A stretch of DNA of 64,000 nucleotides from Nitrospirales bacterium. Lineage in GTDB: Bacteria; Nitrospirota; Nitrospiria; Nitrospirales; UBA8639. Position numbers and translations under genes: made by a program. The notes under the pieces are model-generated. The model was given only the letters and a program-made list of their open reading frames with translations, searched no databases and had not been told where the DNA came from. The DNA is taken from positions 186,001-250,000 of the forward strand of contig JAJDBP010000007.1 of the NCBI GenBank assembly GCA_029261295.1. Reading direction: 5' to 3'. This document shows positions 6,028-16,195 of the stretch, piece after piece; position 1 is the first letter of the stretch; each line of letters begins with the position of its first letter.

Positions 6028-7956
6028 ATGACACACGTAATTCGTATCCGCCCACAGAGGTTGGCCTTGGTTTGGCTCACCCTCGGTATGCTCTTCTTCG
6101 GATATTTAGGGACTTTAGGGCTACCGGATTCCGTGAGAGGAGCTCAAGATGCCTCGTTACCTCCTCTGGATCAAGCCAAAATCCTACTCGAAACAGGTAA
6201 ACCGACAAAATCGATTGAAGTCCTTGAGGAGCTTATTGATTCGCTTCCCCCTCCGGCTATCCTTCAACAAGCATACCTCTTACATGCGACAGCCCTTCAA
6301 AGTACGAAGCAAATCCCCGAAGCCTTAAGTGTCTTACAGCAGTTATTAGAAGAGTTTCCCTTTGCCCCCGCAACAAATCCTGCGCGTATTTTGCTCGCGG
6401 AACTCTCCATCGAAACGAAAGACTATACCCAGGCCCTCAGTCAATTATATTTGGCATTGGATTACGCCACCGACCAGACATCCCGCCGACATGTCCTTCA
6501 ACTCATAAGACAAGCTGAACAAGAAAATGGAAATCCGTTGGGTGCCATAAAAGCCGCCCTCAATGAGATGATGGTTGTTGATCCCTCCCAACGCCTTGAG
6601 CTTGAGCAGCTGACGCAATCAATTATTTTGCAACAACTGAATGAAGAGTCTCTTCAAGAAATCATAGAAAGTTATTCCACCCGCTATCCAGGGGATATTG
6701 CCACCATCAGGCTCATTGAACTTCACACCTCGCGAGGGGATGAAGTCTTAGCTGAACGAGATATCCGTAGTTTTCTCAATCGATTTCCGAGCCATCCCTA
6801 TGCGCAAACGGCTATGGCCCTGCTTCAATCGTTCATTAGCAAAATCAAAGTACATCCCCATATTCTAGGGGTAGCTTTGCCGTTCTCAGGCCCCATGAAA
6901 CCTTATGGGAATGATTTGCTCAATGGCATTCGATTGGCCCTGGATATCGCCAAGGAACAATGGGGGCTCTCCTCTGTTGGATTAGTCGTGAAAGATACCA
7001 CGACACTCAACGCCCCCCTGCGTGTCGAGATGCAACAATTGCTTAATGAGTTCCAACCTCGTGCGGTGATTGGACCACTGCTATCCAGAGAAATTCGCGA
7101 CTTAAGTCGCCTACCAGATGATTATGCCACTCCGTTTATTACACCCTCTTCCACACTTCTCAACGTCCGGCAATATGGCTCGTATTGGTTCAATACGGCA
7201 ATGACCTCTTCCGTTCAAGCCAAACGCCTTGTGGAATATGCCACGATGAAACTGGGATATCATCGATTTTGTGTCATCTATCCCAAAACTTCCTACGGAC
7301 GGGAATTAGCGGATATGTTTGCCAAAGAAGTCATTCATTCCGGGGGAGAAGTGATCGCCGTTGAAGAATATACCGAGGAACAAACAGACATCGGCGAACA
7401 ATTGGCCAAACTCAAAGTGAAGGATCTTGCACAATACGGCCTTGAAGAACCTGAAGAAACGCGAACAGGTGAAGAACGCTTGGTGTACACCCCTGGCTTT
7501 GATGCGGTATTTCTTCCCGGACAACCAGTGCACTTAGCGATCATTGCGGCCCAATTAGCTTTTTTTGACATGAATGTTCCGATTCTTGGTGGGAATAGCT
7601 GGCACAATCCGGAGTTGTTTCGTTGGGCCAAACAAGACTTAAATGGCAGCATTTTTGTCGATGGGTTTTTCCTCAATAGTCCTGACCCGAATGTTCAAAT
7701 GTTCATTCAGCGCTATCGCAGCCAGTTCCATAAAGACCCCTCATTGTTTGCGGTCCAAGCCTTCGATGCGGCTACCGTCGTACTAGAAACGATTCGCAAG
7801 GGCGCTCAGTCAGGACAAGATGTCTGGGATCAGCTGGTCCGACGATCAGACTTACCGGCATTAAGTGGCTTTGCCTCCTTTAGTTCAGCAGGTATCTTGA
7901 ATCGCCGCCTCTATCTACTCCAAGTGCAAAATCGCAATTTCCTCCAACTCAATTAA
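6028..7956 (+). CDS. TPR plus periplasmic-binding-protein domain protein (LpoA-like layout)
   Basis: A 642-residue exported protein. An N-terminal hydrophobic segment at residues 12-36 acts as signal or anchor, with no lipobox cysteine. Residues 45-265 hold helical TPR-like repeats (QAKILLETGKPTKSIEVLEEL, AYLLHATALQ, LLEEFPFAPATNPARILLAEL). Residues 275-640 form a type I periplasmic-binding fold of the LivK/Peripla_BP_6 type (GVALPFSGPMKPYGNDLLNGIRLA, AVIGPLLS, GGNSWHN, AVQAFDAA). This domain order is that of LpoA, the outer-membrane activator of penicillin-binding protein 1A, so a role in cell-wall synthesis is possible. A solute-binding role is the alternative. The site-2 protease gene begins 4 bases after its stop. 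Confidence 0.8.
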   Translation: MTHVIRIRPQRLALVWLTLGMLFFGYLGTLGLPDSVRGAQDASLPPLDQAKILLETGKPTKSIEVLEELIDSLPPPAILQQAYLLHATALQSTKQIPEALSVLQQLLEEFPFAPATNPARILLAELSIETKDYTQALSQLYLALDYATDQTSRRHVLQLIRQAEQENGNPLGAIKAALNEMMVVDPSQRLELEQLTQSIILQQLNEESLQEIIESYSTRYPGDIATIRLIELHTSRGDEVLAERDIRSFLNRFPSHPYAQTAMALLQSFISKIKVHPHILGVALPFSGPMKPYGNDLLNGIRLALDIAKEQWGLSSVGLVVKDTTTLNAPLRVEMQQLLNEFQPRAVIGPLLSREIRDLSRLPDDYATPFITPSSTLLNVRQYGSYWFNTAMTSSVQAKRLVEYATMKLGYHRFCVIYPKTSYGRELADMFAKEVIHSGGEVIAVEEYTEEQTDIGEQLAKLKVKDLAQYGLEEPEETRTGEERLVYTPGFDAVFLPGQPVHLAIIAAQLAFFDMNVPILGGNSWHNPELFRWAKQDLNGSIFVDGFFLNSPDPNVQMFIQRYRSQFHKDPSLFAVQAFDAATVVLETIRKGAQSGQDVWDQLVRRSDLPALSGFASFSSAGILNRRLYLLQVQNRNFLQLN

Positions 7957-7960
7957 TTTC

Positions 7961-8683
7961 ATGGAATCATTCACTTCCTTTCTTCATAACCTTTCATTCA
8001 TGTTGGTCCCATTAATGGCGGCGGTCGTCCTTCATGAATATGCTCATGGGCGGGTCGCCTACTTTTTTGGAGATCCCACCGCAAAATCTCTGGGCCGCCT
8101 TACATTAAATCCTCTTCCCCACATCGATATGTATGGAAGCATTATTGTTCCCCTAATGTTATTTCTCATACCTGGCGGATTCATCTTTGGCTGGGCCAAA
8201 CCAGTCCCGATCGATACCAGGAAACTGCATAATCCCAAACGAGATATGGCCCTTGTCGCGATCGCAGGACCATTAATGAATTTATTCCTAGCGGTTGTCA
8301 GTGGCTTGATACTCGCCTTGTTTTTATTTATTGACCCGACTCTTAAAGAAAATTGGCCCCCACAACCAGGGGTTGACCCACGTGGAGATCTACAGGGGAT
8401 GCTCCTTGTTCCACTTACCGCTATGGCGTTTTTTTCAATGCTCATTAATGTCGTACTATTTGCCTTTAATCTTTTGCCGATTCCACCATTGGATGGAAGC
8501 CGAGTGCTTGTCAGTGTGCTTCCACCAAACCAGGCCTTATCGTTGGCCCGACTCGAACGCTATGGCTTCCTTGTTGTTATAGGACTGATAATGGTTAACT
8601 CGTATATTCCAATTTTGAGTGTATATCTAGGCTTTTTTCTGGACATATTTTTCCATACTTTTCTTTCAAACTTAAATTCATAA
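7961..8683 (+). CDS. Site-2 protease family (M50B) membrane metalloprotease
   Basis: A 240-residue polytopic membrane protein. The zinc-binding HEYAH motif is at residues 25-29 in the first membrane helix, followed by SLGRLTLNPLPHID. The second catalytic motif, NLLPIPPLDGSRVL, is near residues 169-182. About six hydrophobic segments are visible. The short form without PDZ or CBS domains matches the YwhC/SpoIVFB-like group, which cleaves substrates within the membrane; the substrate is unknown. It starts 4 bases after the LpoA-like gene and 22 bases before trpS, so the three are probably co-transcribed. Confidence 0.88.
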   Translation: MESFTSFLHNLSFMLVPLMAAVVLHEYAHGRVAYFFGDPTAKSLGRLTLNPLPHIDMYGSIIVPLMLFLIPGGFIFGWAKPVPIDTRKLHNPKRDMALVAIAGPLMNLFLAVVSGLILALFLFIDPTLKENWPPQPGVDPRGDLQGMLLVPLTAMAFFSMLINVVLFAFNLLPIPPLDGSRVLVSVLPPNQALSLARLERYGFLVVIGLIMVNSYIPILSVYLGFFLDIFFHTFLSNLNS

Positions 8684-8705
8684 ATTTAATTTTTTACGAG
8701 GTCTT

Positions 8706-9686
8706 ATGGGATCACGCGTACTCAGCGGCATGCAACCTAGTGGCCTGATGCATTTAGGCAATTTACTTGGAGCCTTGGAAAATTGGAAAAAGCTCCAAGC
8801 CGAGCATGAGTGTTTCTTTTTCGTAGCGGATTGGCATGCACTGTCAACAAACTATGCCGATACCAGTCGCGTCAAAGAATTTTCCCAAGAGCTCCTTATT
8901 GATTGGCTGGCCGCAGGGATCGACCCACATAAAACCACCGTATTTATTCAGTCCCACGTTCCTGAACATGCCATTTTGCATTTATTATTTTCTATGATTA
9001 TTCCCATTCCCTGGTTAGAGCGAAATCCCACCTATAAGGAAAAACAGGATGAGATCAAAGAAAAAGACCTTTCTACCTATGGGTTTTTAGGGTATCCAGT
9101 GCTTCAGGCCGCGGACATTCTTTTATATAAACCTGATCTCGTACCGGTTGGGAAAGACCAGCTTCCACATTTGGAACTCACTCGAGAAGTTGGTCGTCGG
9201 TTTAATAGTTTGTATACCGCGGTCTTCCCTGAGCCGAAAGAATACTTGACCCAATTTCCTAAAGTGTTGGGAATCGACGGGCGGAAAATGAGCAAGAGTT
9301 ACCACAACACGATTAATCTATCTGATACCGAACCCATTGTTCGGCAAAAATTGAAAACCATGGTCACCGACCCTGCCAGAGTCAGACGGACTGATCCAGG
9401 CAATCCTGAAGTCTGTCCCGTCTATGATTTCCATAAAATATTTTCAACTGACGCAACGATTCAACAAGTTGCCACTGATTGCCGAACAGCTGCCATTGGA
9501 TGTATTGATTGCAAAAAACAGGTCGCCGATGCCATGGTCCAGAGGTTTTCGCCCATGTGGGAAACCCGTGCAGCGGTGACCGCTAAACCCAAGCAAACCC
9601 AAGAGGTCGTGGAAGAAGGACGGAAACGCGCTTCCGTGGTCGCAGGTGAGACCATGAGAGAAGTCAAAGAAGCCATGAAGATTTAA
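8706..9686 (+). CDS. trpS: Tryptophan-tRNA ligase
   Basis: A 326-residue class I aminoacyl-tRNA synthetase that charges tRNA-Trp in the cytoplasm. The HIGH-type signature is PSGLMHLGN at residues 11-19 and the KMSKS loop is RKMSKSYHN around residue 195. The TrpRS-typical GYPVLQAADILLY block lies near residue 130. Length is normal for a bacterial TrpRS. GAGGTCTT precedes the ATG. It is the last gene before a strong new promoter for the glycolytic operon. Confidence 0.96.
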   Translation: MGSRVLSGMQPSGLMHLGNLLGALENWKKLQAEHECFFFVADWHALSTNYADTSRVKEFSQELLIDWLAAGIDPHKTTVFIQSHVPEHAILHLLFSMIIPIPWLERNPTYKEKQDEIKEKDLSTYGFLGYPVLQAADILLYKPDLVPVGKDQLPHLELTREVGRRFNSLYTAVFPEPKEYLTQFPKVLGIDGRKMSKSYHNTINLSDTEPIVRQKLKTMVTDPARVRRTDPGNPEVCPVYDFHKIFSTDATIQQVATDCRTAAIGCIDCKKQVADAMVQRFSPMWETRAAVTAKPKQTQEVVEEGRKRASVVAGETMREVKEAMKI

Positions 9687-9710
9687 AAAAAACAGGTTTT
9701 TTCTTATTTC

Positions 9711-9739
9711 TTGACAGGATATAGACCCGTCGCTACTAT
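9711..9739 (+). promoter_or_regulatory. Sigma70-type promoter of the gap operon
   Basis: TTGACA (9711-9716), a 17-base spacer and TACTAT (9734-9739) form a near-consensus promoter. Transcription would start near 9746, about 48 bases upstream of the gap ATG at 9794, and would serve gap-pgk-tpiA-secG. Confidence 0.8.
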
Positions 9740-9775
9740 CCGTCCTCAATTTCCATGAACCATAAACTACTGTAA

Positions 9776-10798
<1,023 letters not shown>

Positions 10799-10871
10799 CC
10801 AATGACCGCCCGCGGGGCCCTGTGGTATCTGCTCCGCCATACTCCATCTTTCGTGGAAGGCCAAGGGAGTC

Positions 10872-12071
10872 ATGCACCTCACCAAACAAACCATCGATCA
10901 AATCGATCTTCGTCACAAGCGCGTCCTCATTCGAGTGGATTTCAATGTCCCGCTTGATGATACTGGTGAAATTTCTGACGACTCACGGATACGCGCTGCA
11001 CTGCCCACCATTAACAGGGCAATTGACGATAATGCCGTCGTGATTTTGTGTTCCCACCTCGGTCGCCCTCAAGGCACCGCGAATCCAGCTTTCAGCCTTG
11101 CTCCGGTGGCAAAACGCTTACAACGCCTCCTCAACAAACCAGTAAACTTTACTGAGGATTGTATTGGCCCTGTTGTTGAAGCTGCCGTGAAAAACGCGAA
11201 ACCCGGGGATGTGATCCTTTTAGAGAATTTACGATTCCATCCTGGTGAGGAAAAAAATGATGCTCAATTTTCCGCTCAACTGGCGACCCTTGCCGATGTG
11301 TATATTAACGAAGCCTTTGGAACAGCCCATCGGTCCCACGCCTCAACAGTTGGCATCACAAAATACATAAAGAATTCTGCTGCAGGATTTCTCATGAAAC
11401 GTGAGGTCGAGGCCTTAGAAGGAACCGTTGAAAACCCAGTTCGTCCCTTTGTGGCCATATTAGGTGGAGCAAAAGTTTCAGGGAAAATCGGCGTGATAAA
11501 AAACCTGACGGGAAAGGTCGACAAAGTCATCATTGGTGGTGGGATGGCATTTACATTCATCAAGGCCCTCGGGTTCGAAATTGGAAAATCTTTAGTTGAG
11601 GAAGACATGGTGGATTTAGCCAAACAAACCCTTGAGCAAGCCATGGCCCAAAAAATCAAGTTTTATTTACCCGTGGATTGCGTGGTGGCATCAAGCTTAG
11701 AACCTGATGCTGAAACCATGATTGTGACGATCCAGGAAATTCCTCCTGGTTGGTATGGAATGGATATCGGTCCAGCCTCCGTTCGACTTTTTGGAGAAGC
11801 GGTCCAAAACGCCAAAACCATCTTATGGAATGGCCCGATGGGCGTGTTTGAACGAGACGCATTTTCCCGTGGTACATTTGCACTCGCTCATTCTGTTGCC
11901 AATGCCTATGCAAAGACCATTGTCGGTGGAGGAGATACAGCCTTAGCTGTGCACCGTGCTGGTGAATCAGAAAGCATGGCGTTCATTTCAACTGGTGGAG
12001 GTGCCGCGCTCCAATTGCTTGAAGGCAAACACATGCCAGGACTTGCCGCCTTACCTGACCGCCCGGTTTAA
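10872..12071 (+). CDS. pgk: Phosphoglycerate kinase
   Basis: A 399-residue kinase transferring a phosphate between 1,3-bisphosphoglycerate and ATP. The substrate motif VLIRVDFNVPLD is near the N-terminus, HLGRPQG follows, and the nucleotide-binding segments AILGGAKVSGKIGVI, WNGPMGVFE and GGGDTA are in order. Length is typical for monomeric bacterial PGK. AGGGAG lies just upstream of the ATG, and the gap from gap is 73 bases. Encoded between gap and tpiA, whose reactions flank it. Confidence 0.97.
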   Translation: MHLTKQTIDQIDLRHKRVLIRVDFNVPLDDTGEISDDSRIRAALPTINRAIDDNAVVILCSHLGRPQGTANPAFSLAPVAKRLQRLLNKPVNFTEDCIGPVVEAAVKNAKPGDVILLENLRFHPGEEKNDAQFSAQLATLADVYINEAFGTAHRSHASTVGITKYIKNSAAGFLMKREVEALEGTVENPVRPFVAILGGAKVSGKIGVIKNLTGKVDKVIIGGGMAFTFIKALGFEIGKSLVEEDMVDLAKQTLEQAMAQKIKFYLPVDCVVASSLEPDAETMIVTIQEIPPGWYGMDIGPASVRLFGEAVQNAKTILWNGPMGVFERDAFSRGTFALAHSVANAYAKTIVGGGDTALAVHRAGESESMAFISTGGGAALQLLEGKHMPGLAALPDRPV

Positions 12072-12117
12072 TCCAGACATGAATATTTCATCTCTTTTCT
12101 GAAAGTACGCCTTTTCT

Positions 12118-12879
12118 ATGCCCAAGCGAATTATTGTCGGCAACTGGAAAATGCACAAGACCATTTCCCAGGCCGAAGCGCTGATCCGACAAATCATTGA
12201 GTTGTATCAACCTGATCCATCCGTGGAACTAGCAGTAGCCCCTCCCTTCGTGGCATTAGAATCTGTGAATCGACTCTTAACGACCACACCTATTAAGCTG
12301 GCCGCACAAAATGTCTGTGGGAAAAACGAGGGGGCGTTTACAGGAGAAATTTCCCCGCCTATGCTACAAGAACTAGGCTGTCACTATGTCATTCTTGGAC
12401 ATTCCGAACGGCGTCACCTTTTTGGAGAAACCGATCAGGCCATTAACGAAAAGGTCCATGCCGCTCTTCAACAGGGGCTTCAACCCATTTTGTGTATCGG
12501 GGAACGACTAGAGGAACGGGAATCGGACCAAACGCATTCAGTGATCCAGCACCAATTACAAAGAGGGTTGGCTGGGCTGGAGGCCAAAGACCTAGAAAAC
12601 CTTACTCTGGCCTATGAACCAGTTTGGGCCATTGGGACCGGGAAGGCAGCAACCGTAGATCAAGCATCTGAGGTACATTCGGCTATTCGATCATCTGTAG
12701 CGACAGGATGGAAATTAAACCCGGAACATATTAGGATCCTGTATGGTGGCAGTGTCACGGCTGACAATGCCCAGACCCTGTTTCAATCTCCCCAAATTAA
12801 TGGGGCTTTGGTAGGGAAAGCTTGTCTGAATTCGGAATCCTTTGTTAAGATAGCTCAGCTTGCTGCTTTAGATTCATGA
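12118..12879 (+). CDS. tpiA: Triose-phosphate isomerase
   Basis: A 253-residue TIM-barrel enzyme interconverting dihydroxyacetone phosphate and glyceraldehyde-3-phosphate. The catalytic residues are visible: Lys11 in GNWKMHK, His near 96 in ILGHSERR and Glu near 168 in AYEPVWAIGTGK. The phosphate-gripping ILYGGSVTADN and GALVGKACL complete the family pattern. It begins 46 bases after pgk and is followed after 27 bases by secG, a common bacterial order. Confidence 0.97.
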   Translation: MPKRIIVGNWKMHKTISQAEALIRQIIELYQPDPSVELAVAPPFVALESVNRLLTTTPIKLAAQNVCGKNEGAFTGEISPPMLQELGCHYVILGHSERRHLFGETDQAINEKVHAALQQGLQPILCIGERLEERESDQTHSVIQHQLQRGLAGLEAKDLENLTLAYEPVWAIGTGKAATVDQASEVHSAIRSSVATGWKLNPEHIRILYGGSVTADNAQTLFQSPQINGALVGKACLNSESFVKIAQLAALDS

Positions 12880-12906
12880 ATTAGCCTCCGAGGACAATAA
12901 GGAAAT

Positions 12907-13314
12907 ATGTACACATTAGCCGTTTCCATTCATCTCATAGTCTGTTTCCTCATGATTGCCGCTATTTTGCTGCAAGCTGGGAAGGGAGCAGAAATCGGCG
13001 CCTCGTTTGGAGGTTCCTCTCAAACAGTTTTTGGAAGCCGCGGTCCTGGCACTTTCCTGAGTAAAGTTACTGTTGGAGCGGCTATCGTGTTCATGTTGTC
13101 CTCCTTGAGTCTCGCGTTGCTTTCCAAGCAGGCCCATACCTCCTCTACCGTCATCGACCTTCACCCAACAACCCACCAGGAATCCTCATCTACCACCGAA
13201 GAAACGACAACTACGGCCCCTTCGGCTGAATCTTCCTCCGCAACTACGCCAGCACCAGAAGCTTCATCAGAGGCAGTTCCAGAAGCCCCACCTTCCGCTC
13301 CCAGTGAACCATAA
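12907..13314 (+). CDS. secG: Preprotein translocase subunit SecG with acidic low-complexity tail
   Basis: A 135-residue inner-membrane subunit of the SecYEG channel. Two membrane helices (residues 5-24 and about 55-75) enclose the conserved GKGAEIGASFGGSSQTVFGSRG loop. The usual bacterial protein ends near residue 80. Here the last 55 residues are a disordered stretch rich in Ser, Thr, Glu, Pro and Ala with no recognisable domain. AGGA precedes the ATG. The position after tpiA is common in bacteria. Confidence 0.92.
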   Translation: MYTLAVSIHLIVCFLMIAAILLQAGKGAEIGASFGGSSQTVFGSRGPGTFLSKVTVGAAIVFMLSSLSLALLSKQAHTSSTVIDLHPTTHQESSSTTEETTTTAPSAESSSATTPAPEASSEAVPEAPPSAPSEP

Positions 13315-13401
13315 GCTCACTCTCCTGTATGCAGTGCTCTCGTTAATTTTTGTTGAAGCCTCAAGTCTGGAAATCAAGGCAAGGGCAGGCTTTGAGAGAA
13401 G

Positions 13402-14316
13402 CTAAAGACGGGTGAGCCAATGAGCGTAGGCGGGGTCTTCCCCTTGAACAATTTTAAAGAAATCGTTCTGTAGAGATTGTGTAATTGGTCCAGGCTTGCC
13501 CTCGCCAATCGTTCGGTCATCTAATTCACGGACAGGCGTGACTTCGGCAGCCGTTCCTGTGAAAAACACCTCATCAGCCACATACATGGCATCTCTCGTA
13601 AAGCGTTCCTCAACCACGGGAATATTTTTGGCACGAGCTAATTGAAGAATCGAATTACGGGTGATCCCATCAAGAATCGAGGTTAATGGCGTCGTTTTTA
13701 AAACACCTTTGGTGACGATAAAGACATTTTCACCCGTGCCTTCTGCGACGTAACCATCAGGGTCTAGAAGAATACATTCCTCATACCCTGACTTTATAGC
13801 TTCCCATTTTGCCAGAATAGAATTCACGTAATACCCCGAGACCTTCGCCCTTGTCATCGACACATTCACGTGATGTCGGGTAAACGAAGATATTTTGGCT
13901 CGTATCCCCTTGCCCAATGCCTCTTCCCCCAAATACGACCCCCAAGGCCAAGCCGCAATAGATACGCGGGTAGGATTATCCCCAGGATAGACTCCCATCG
14001 CTCCAAATCCCACATAAGCAATGGGTCGGATATAACACGAAGCCAATTCATTCACTCGAACGGTTTCGACAATCGCTTCGGTTATCTCCTTTTTATGAAA
14101 GGGCATCGGCAGAAGAGTAATATGGGCCGACTCAAATAAGCGATCAACATGTTCCTGCAACCGAAAAATAGCTGAGCCCTGCTTGCCTTCGTAGCAACGA
14201 ATGCCTTCAAAGGCTGCCAGACCATAATGAAGCGAATGGGTTAAGACGTGAACGGTGGCATCATCCCAGTCGACCAACGTTCCATCCATCCATATTTTCT
14301 TTGATGCTGTAACCAT
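13402..14316 (-). CDS. ilvE: Branched-chain amino acid aminotransferase
   Basis: A 304-residue fold-type IV PLP aminotransferase for the last step of leucine, isoleucine and valine synthesis. The N-terminal [18 protein letters not shown] block is characteristic, the likely Schiff-base lysine is in [12 protein letters not shown], and [12 protein letters not shown] and the [10 protein letters not shown] loop match IlvE rather than D-amino acid or aminodeoxychorismate relatives. Glutamate is the expected amino donor. The gene converges on secG and diverges from rplU. No other branched-chain genes are adjacent. Confidence 0.93.
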   Translation of the reverse strand: MVTASKKIWMDGTLVDWDDATVHVLTHSLHYGLAAFEGIRCYEGKQGSAIFRLQEHVDRLFESAHITLLPMPFHKKEITEAIVETVRVNELASCYIRPIAYVGFGAMGVYPGDNPTRVSIAAWPWGSYLGEEALGKGIRAKISSFTRHHVNVSMTRAKVSGYYVNSILAKWEAIKSGYEECILLDPDGYVAEGTGENVFIVTKGVLKTTPLTSILDGITRNSILQLARAKNIPVVEERFTRDAMYVADEVFFTGTAAEVTPVRELDDRTIGEGKPGPITQSLQNDFFKIVQGEDPAYAHWLTRL

Positions 14317-14489
14317 AGCCGGATATTCACCTATTCTTTCTAGAAAAGAGCCTTCATCTTCTTATGCTGCCAATGACAAAAATGATACGATGCCCCCTTA
14401 TGCTTCGGAGATGCAAATGATATACTAAAATCTTGACTTAAATGTAAACATACTGGCAAAATGAATGTTTTGTAAGGAGCGACGAAAAC

Positions 14490-14804
14490 ATGTATGCGAT
14501 AATTGAGACTGGCGGCAAACAATACCGGGCGGAACCTCAGGGACTTCTGCAAGTTGAGTCTTTAGAAGGCGATGTCGGCTCAACCGTTGAATTTGATTCC
14601 GTTCGATTCGTTCAAACCGATCAAGCCCCAATTGTTGGCACCCCAACCATTGCTCAAGCTGTGGTTAAAGGAGAGATCGTTCGGCATGCTCGAACTCGAT
14701 CTATTACGGTCTTCAAAAAGAAGCGCCGAAAAGGATATCGTCGAACCAGGGGACACCGACAGGGTTTCACTCAAGTTCGCATTACAGAAATTGTTACCCC
14801 GTAA
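14490..14804 (+). CDS. rplU: Ribosomal protein bL21
   Basis: A 104-residue large-subunit protein binding 23S rRNA. MYAIIETGGKQYRAEPQG is the bL21 N-terminus and the basic FKKKRRKGYRRTRGHRQGFTQVRI end contacts rRNA. AAGGAG stands 11 bases before the ATG. It opens the conserved rplU-rpmA-obgE run, where ribosome assembly genes travel together. TTGACT at 14433-14438 may be part of its promoter, but a convincing -10 at the right spacing is not clear. Confidence 0.96.
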   Translation: MYAIIETGGKQYRAEPQGLLQVESLEGDVGSTVEFDSVRFVQTDQAPIVGTPTIAQAVVKGEIVRHARTRSITVFKKKRRKGYRRTRGHRQGFTQVRITEIVTP

Positions 14805-14838
14805 TCAATATTTTTCTTAAGCGCTGGAGACATGATTC

Positions 14839-15093
14839 ATGGCACATAAAAAAGGTGGCGGTTCATCACGAAACGGCCGCGATAGTAATCCGCAATATTT
14901 AGGAGTCAAAGCCTATGCCGGTGAAGCAGTTTCCGGAGGCAGCATATTAGTCAGACAACGCGGGACCAAATTTTTTCCAGGCACTAACGTTGGCTTGGGA
15001 AAAGACTACACCCTATTCGCTAAAGTGACTGGCACCGTAAAGTTTGAAGGGGGCACAGCCCGACGCAAAGTCAGCGTGTACCCTTCCGCCTAA
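14839..15093 (+). CDS. rpmA: Ribosomal protein bL27
   Basis: An 84-residue large-subunit protein whose N-terminal tail reaches the peptidyl-transferase centre. The start [16 protein letters not shown] needs no proteolytic trimming, unlike the extended Firmicutes form. [22 protein letters not shown] and the [17 protein letters not shown] block are standard. It lies 34 bases after rplU and shares its transcript. Confidence 0.97.
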   Translation: MAHKKGGGSSRNGRDSNPQYLGVKAYAGEAVSGGSILVRQRGTKFFPGTNVGLGKDYTLFAKVTGTVKFEGGTARRKVSVYPSA

Positions 15094-15172
15094 CGACACC
15101 TCATTTATTCCTCCGTTCTTTTCGTCACACCCACTTCAGTTTCTTTCAAGAGCCGGGTAAGATAGAACTCCT

Positions 15173-16195
15173 ATGTTCATTGATCACGCACGCATTTTTG
15201 TCAAAGGTGGAAAGGGTGGATCCGGCCACTGTAGTTTCCGTCGGGAAAAATTTGTCCCACGAGGTGGCCCTAATGGCGGCGATGGCGGCCACGGAGGCCA
15301 CGTCATTTTCGAAGCATCTCATCGCGTATCGACCCTCCTAGACCTTCGCTATCAACGCCACTACCAAGCCCAAGCTGGGGAACGCGGACTCAAGTCCAAT
15401 CAACATGGTTCCAAAGGGGAACATATCGTCATCCATGTCCCTGTCGGCACGTTGGTCAAAGTTGAGGAGACTGAGGAAACGATTGTGGATCTTATTGCAG
15501 ATGGACAAACGGCCGTTGTTGCCGAAGGCGGGAAAGGGGGAAAAGGCAATGCCCGTTATGTGACATCCACGAATCAGGCACCCCATGACTTTGAACCCGG
15601 GACACCAGGGCAAGAACATTGGCTCACTCTAGAACTAAAGCTCCTCGCTGATGTCGGACTGGTCGGCTTTCCTAACGCCGGCAAATCAACCCTCATTTCA
15701 GCCATTTCCTCAGCACATCCAGAAATCGGGAGTTATCCCTTTACCACGTTGCGCCCACATCTTGGAGTCGTCGAATGGGCGGAAGAATCCTCCTTCGTGG
15801 TTGCTGATATTCCAGGATTAATCGAAGGGGCTCATGAAGGGAAAGGTCTGGGCATTCAATTTCTCAAACATATCCAGCGTACGGCTTTATTGCTCTACCT
15901 CATTGATATCACGGAATGGGTTGAAGAAGACCCCATCGTTAGTTTTGAAACCTTAAGGAAAGAACTCCAAGCGTTCGATCCAACCCTCCTTGAACGCCCC
16001 TTTGCCATAGCCGCCACGAAAACTGATTCCAAGGGCGAAGGGTTACACCTCAACGCTCTTCAAGCCTACTGTGTCAAACATGACTATCATTGTTTTCCAC
16101 TGTCGGCGGTGACTAGAGATGGCCTTACCTCCCTGATCACCTATCTGGGAAAGACTGTCCTGGAGAATAAAGCTTCATGCACCAGCAACTGCTAA
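15173..16195 (+). CDS. obgE: GTPase ObgE/CgtA
   Basis: A 340-residue ribosome-associated GTPase acting late in 50S assembly. The glycine-rich Obg fold fills residues 1-158 (KGGKGGSGHCSFRREKF, GGPNGGDGGHGG). The G domain follows with G1 GFPNAGKST, G2 YPFTTLRPHLGV, G3 VADIPGLIEGAHEGKGLG, G4 ATKTD and G5 PLSAVT. The variable C-terminal tail is very short. Its 3' end overlaps proB by 19 bases in another frame, so translation of the two is probably coupled. Confidence 0.96.
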   Translation: MFIDHARIFVKGGKGGSGHCSFRREKFVPRGGPNGGDGGHGGHVIFEASHRVSTLLDLRYQRHYQAQAGERGLKSNQHGSKGEHIVIHVPVGTLVKVEETEETIVDLIADGQTAVVAEGGKGGKGNARYVTSTNQAPHDFEPGTPGQEHWLTLELKLLADVGLVGFPNAGKSTLISAISSAHPEIGSYPFTTLRPHLGVVEWAEESSFVVADIPGLIEGAHEGKGLGIQFLKHIQRTALLLYLIDITEWVEEDPIVSFETLRKELQAFDPTLLERPFAIAATKTDSKGEGLHLNALQAYCVKHDYHCFPLSAVTRDGLTSLITYLGKTVLENKASCTSNC

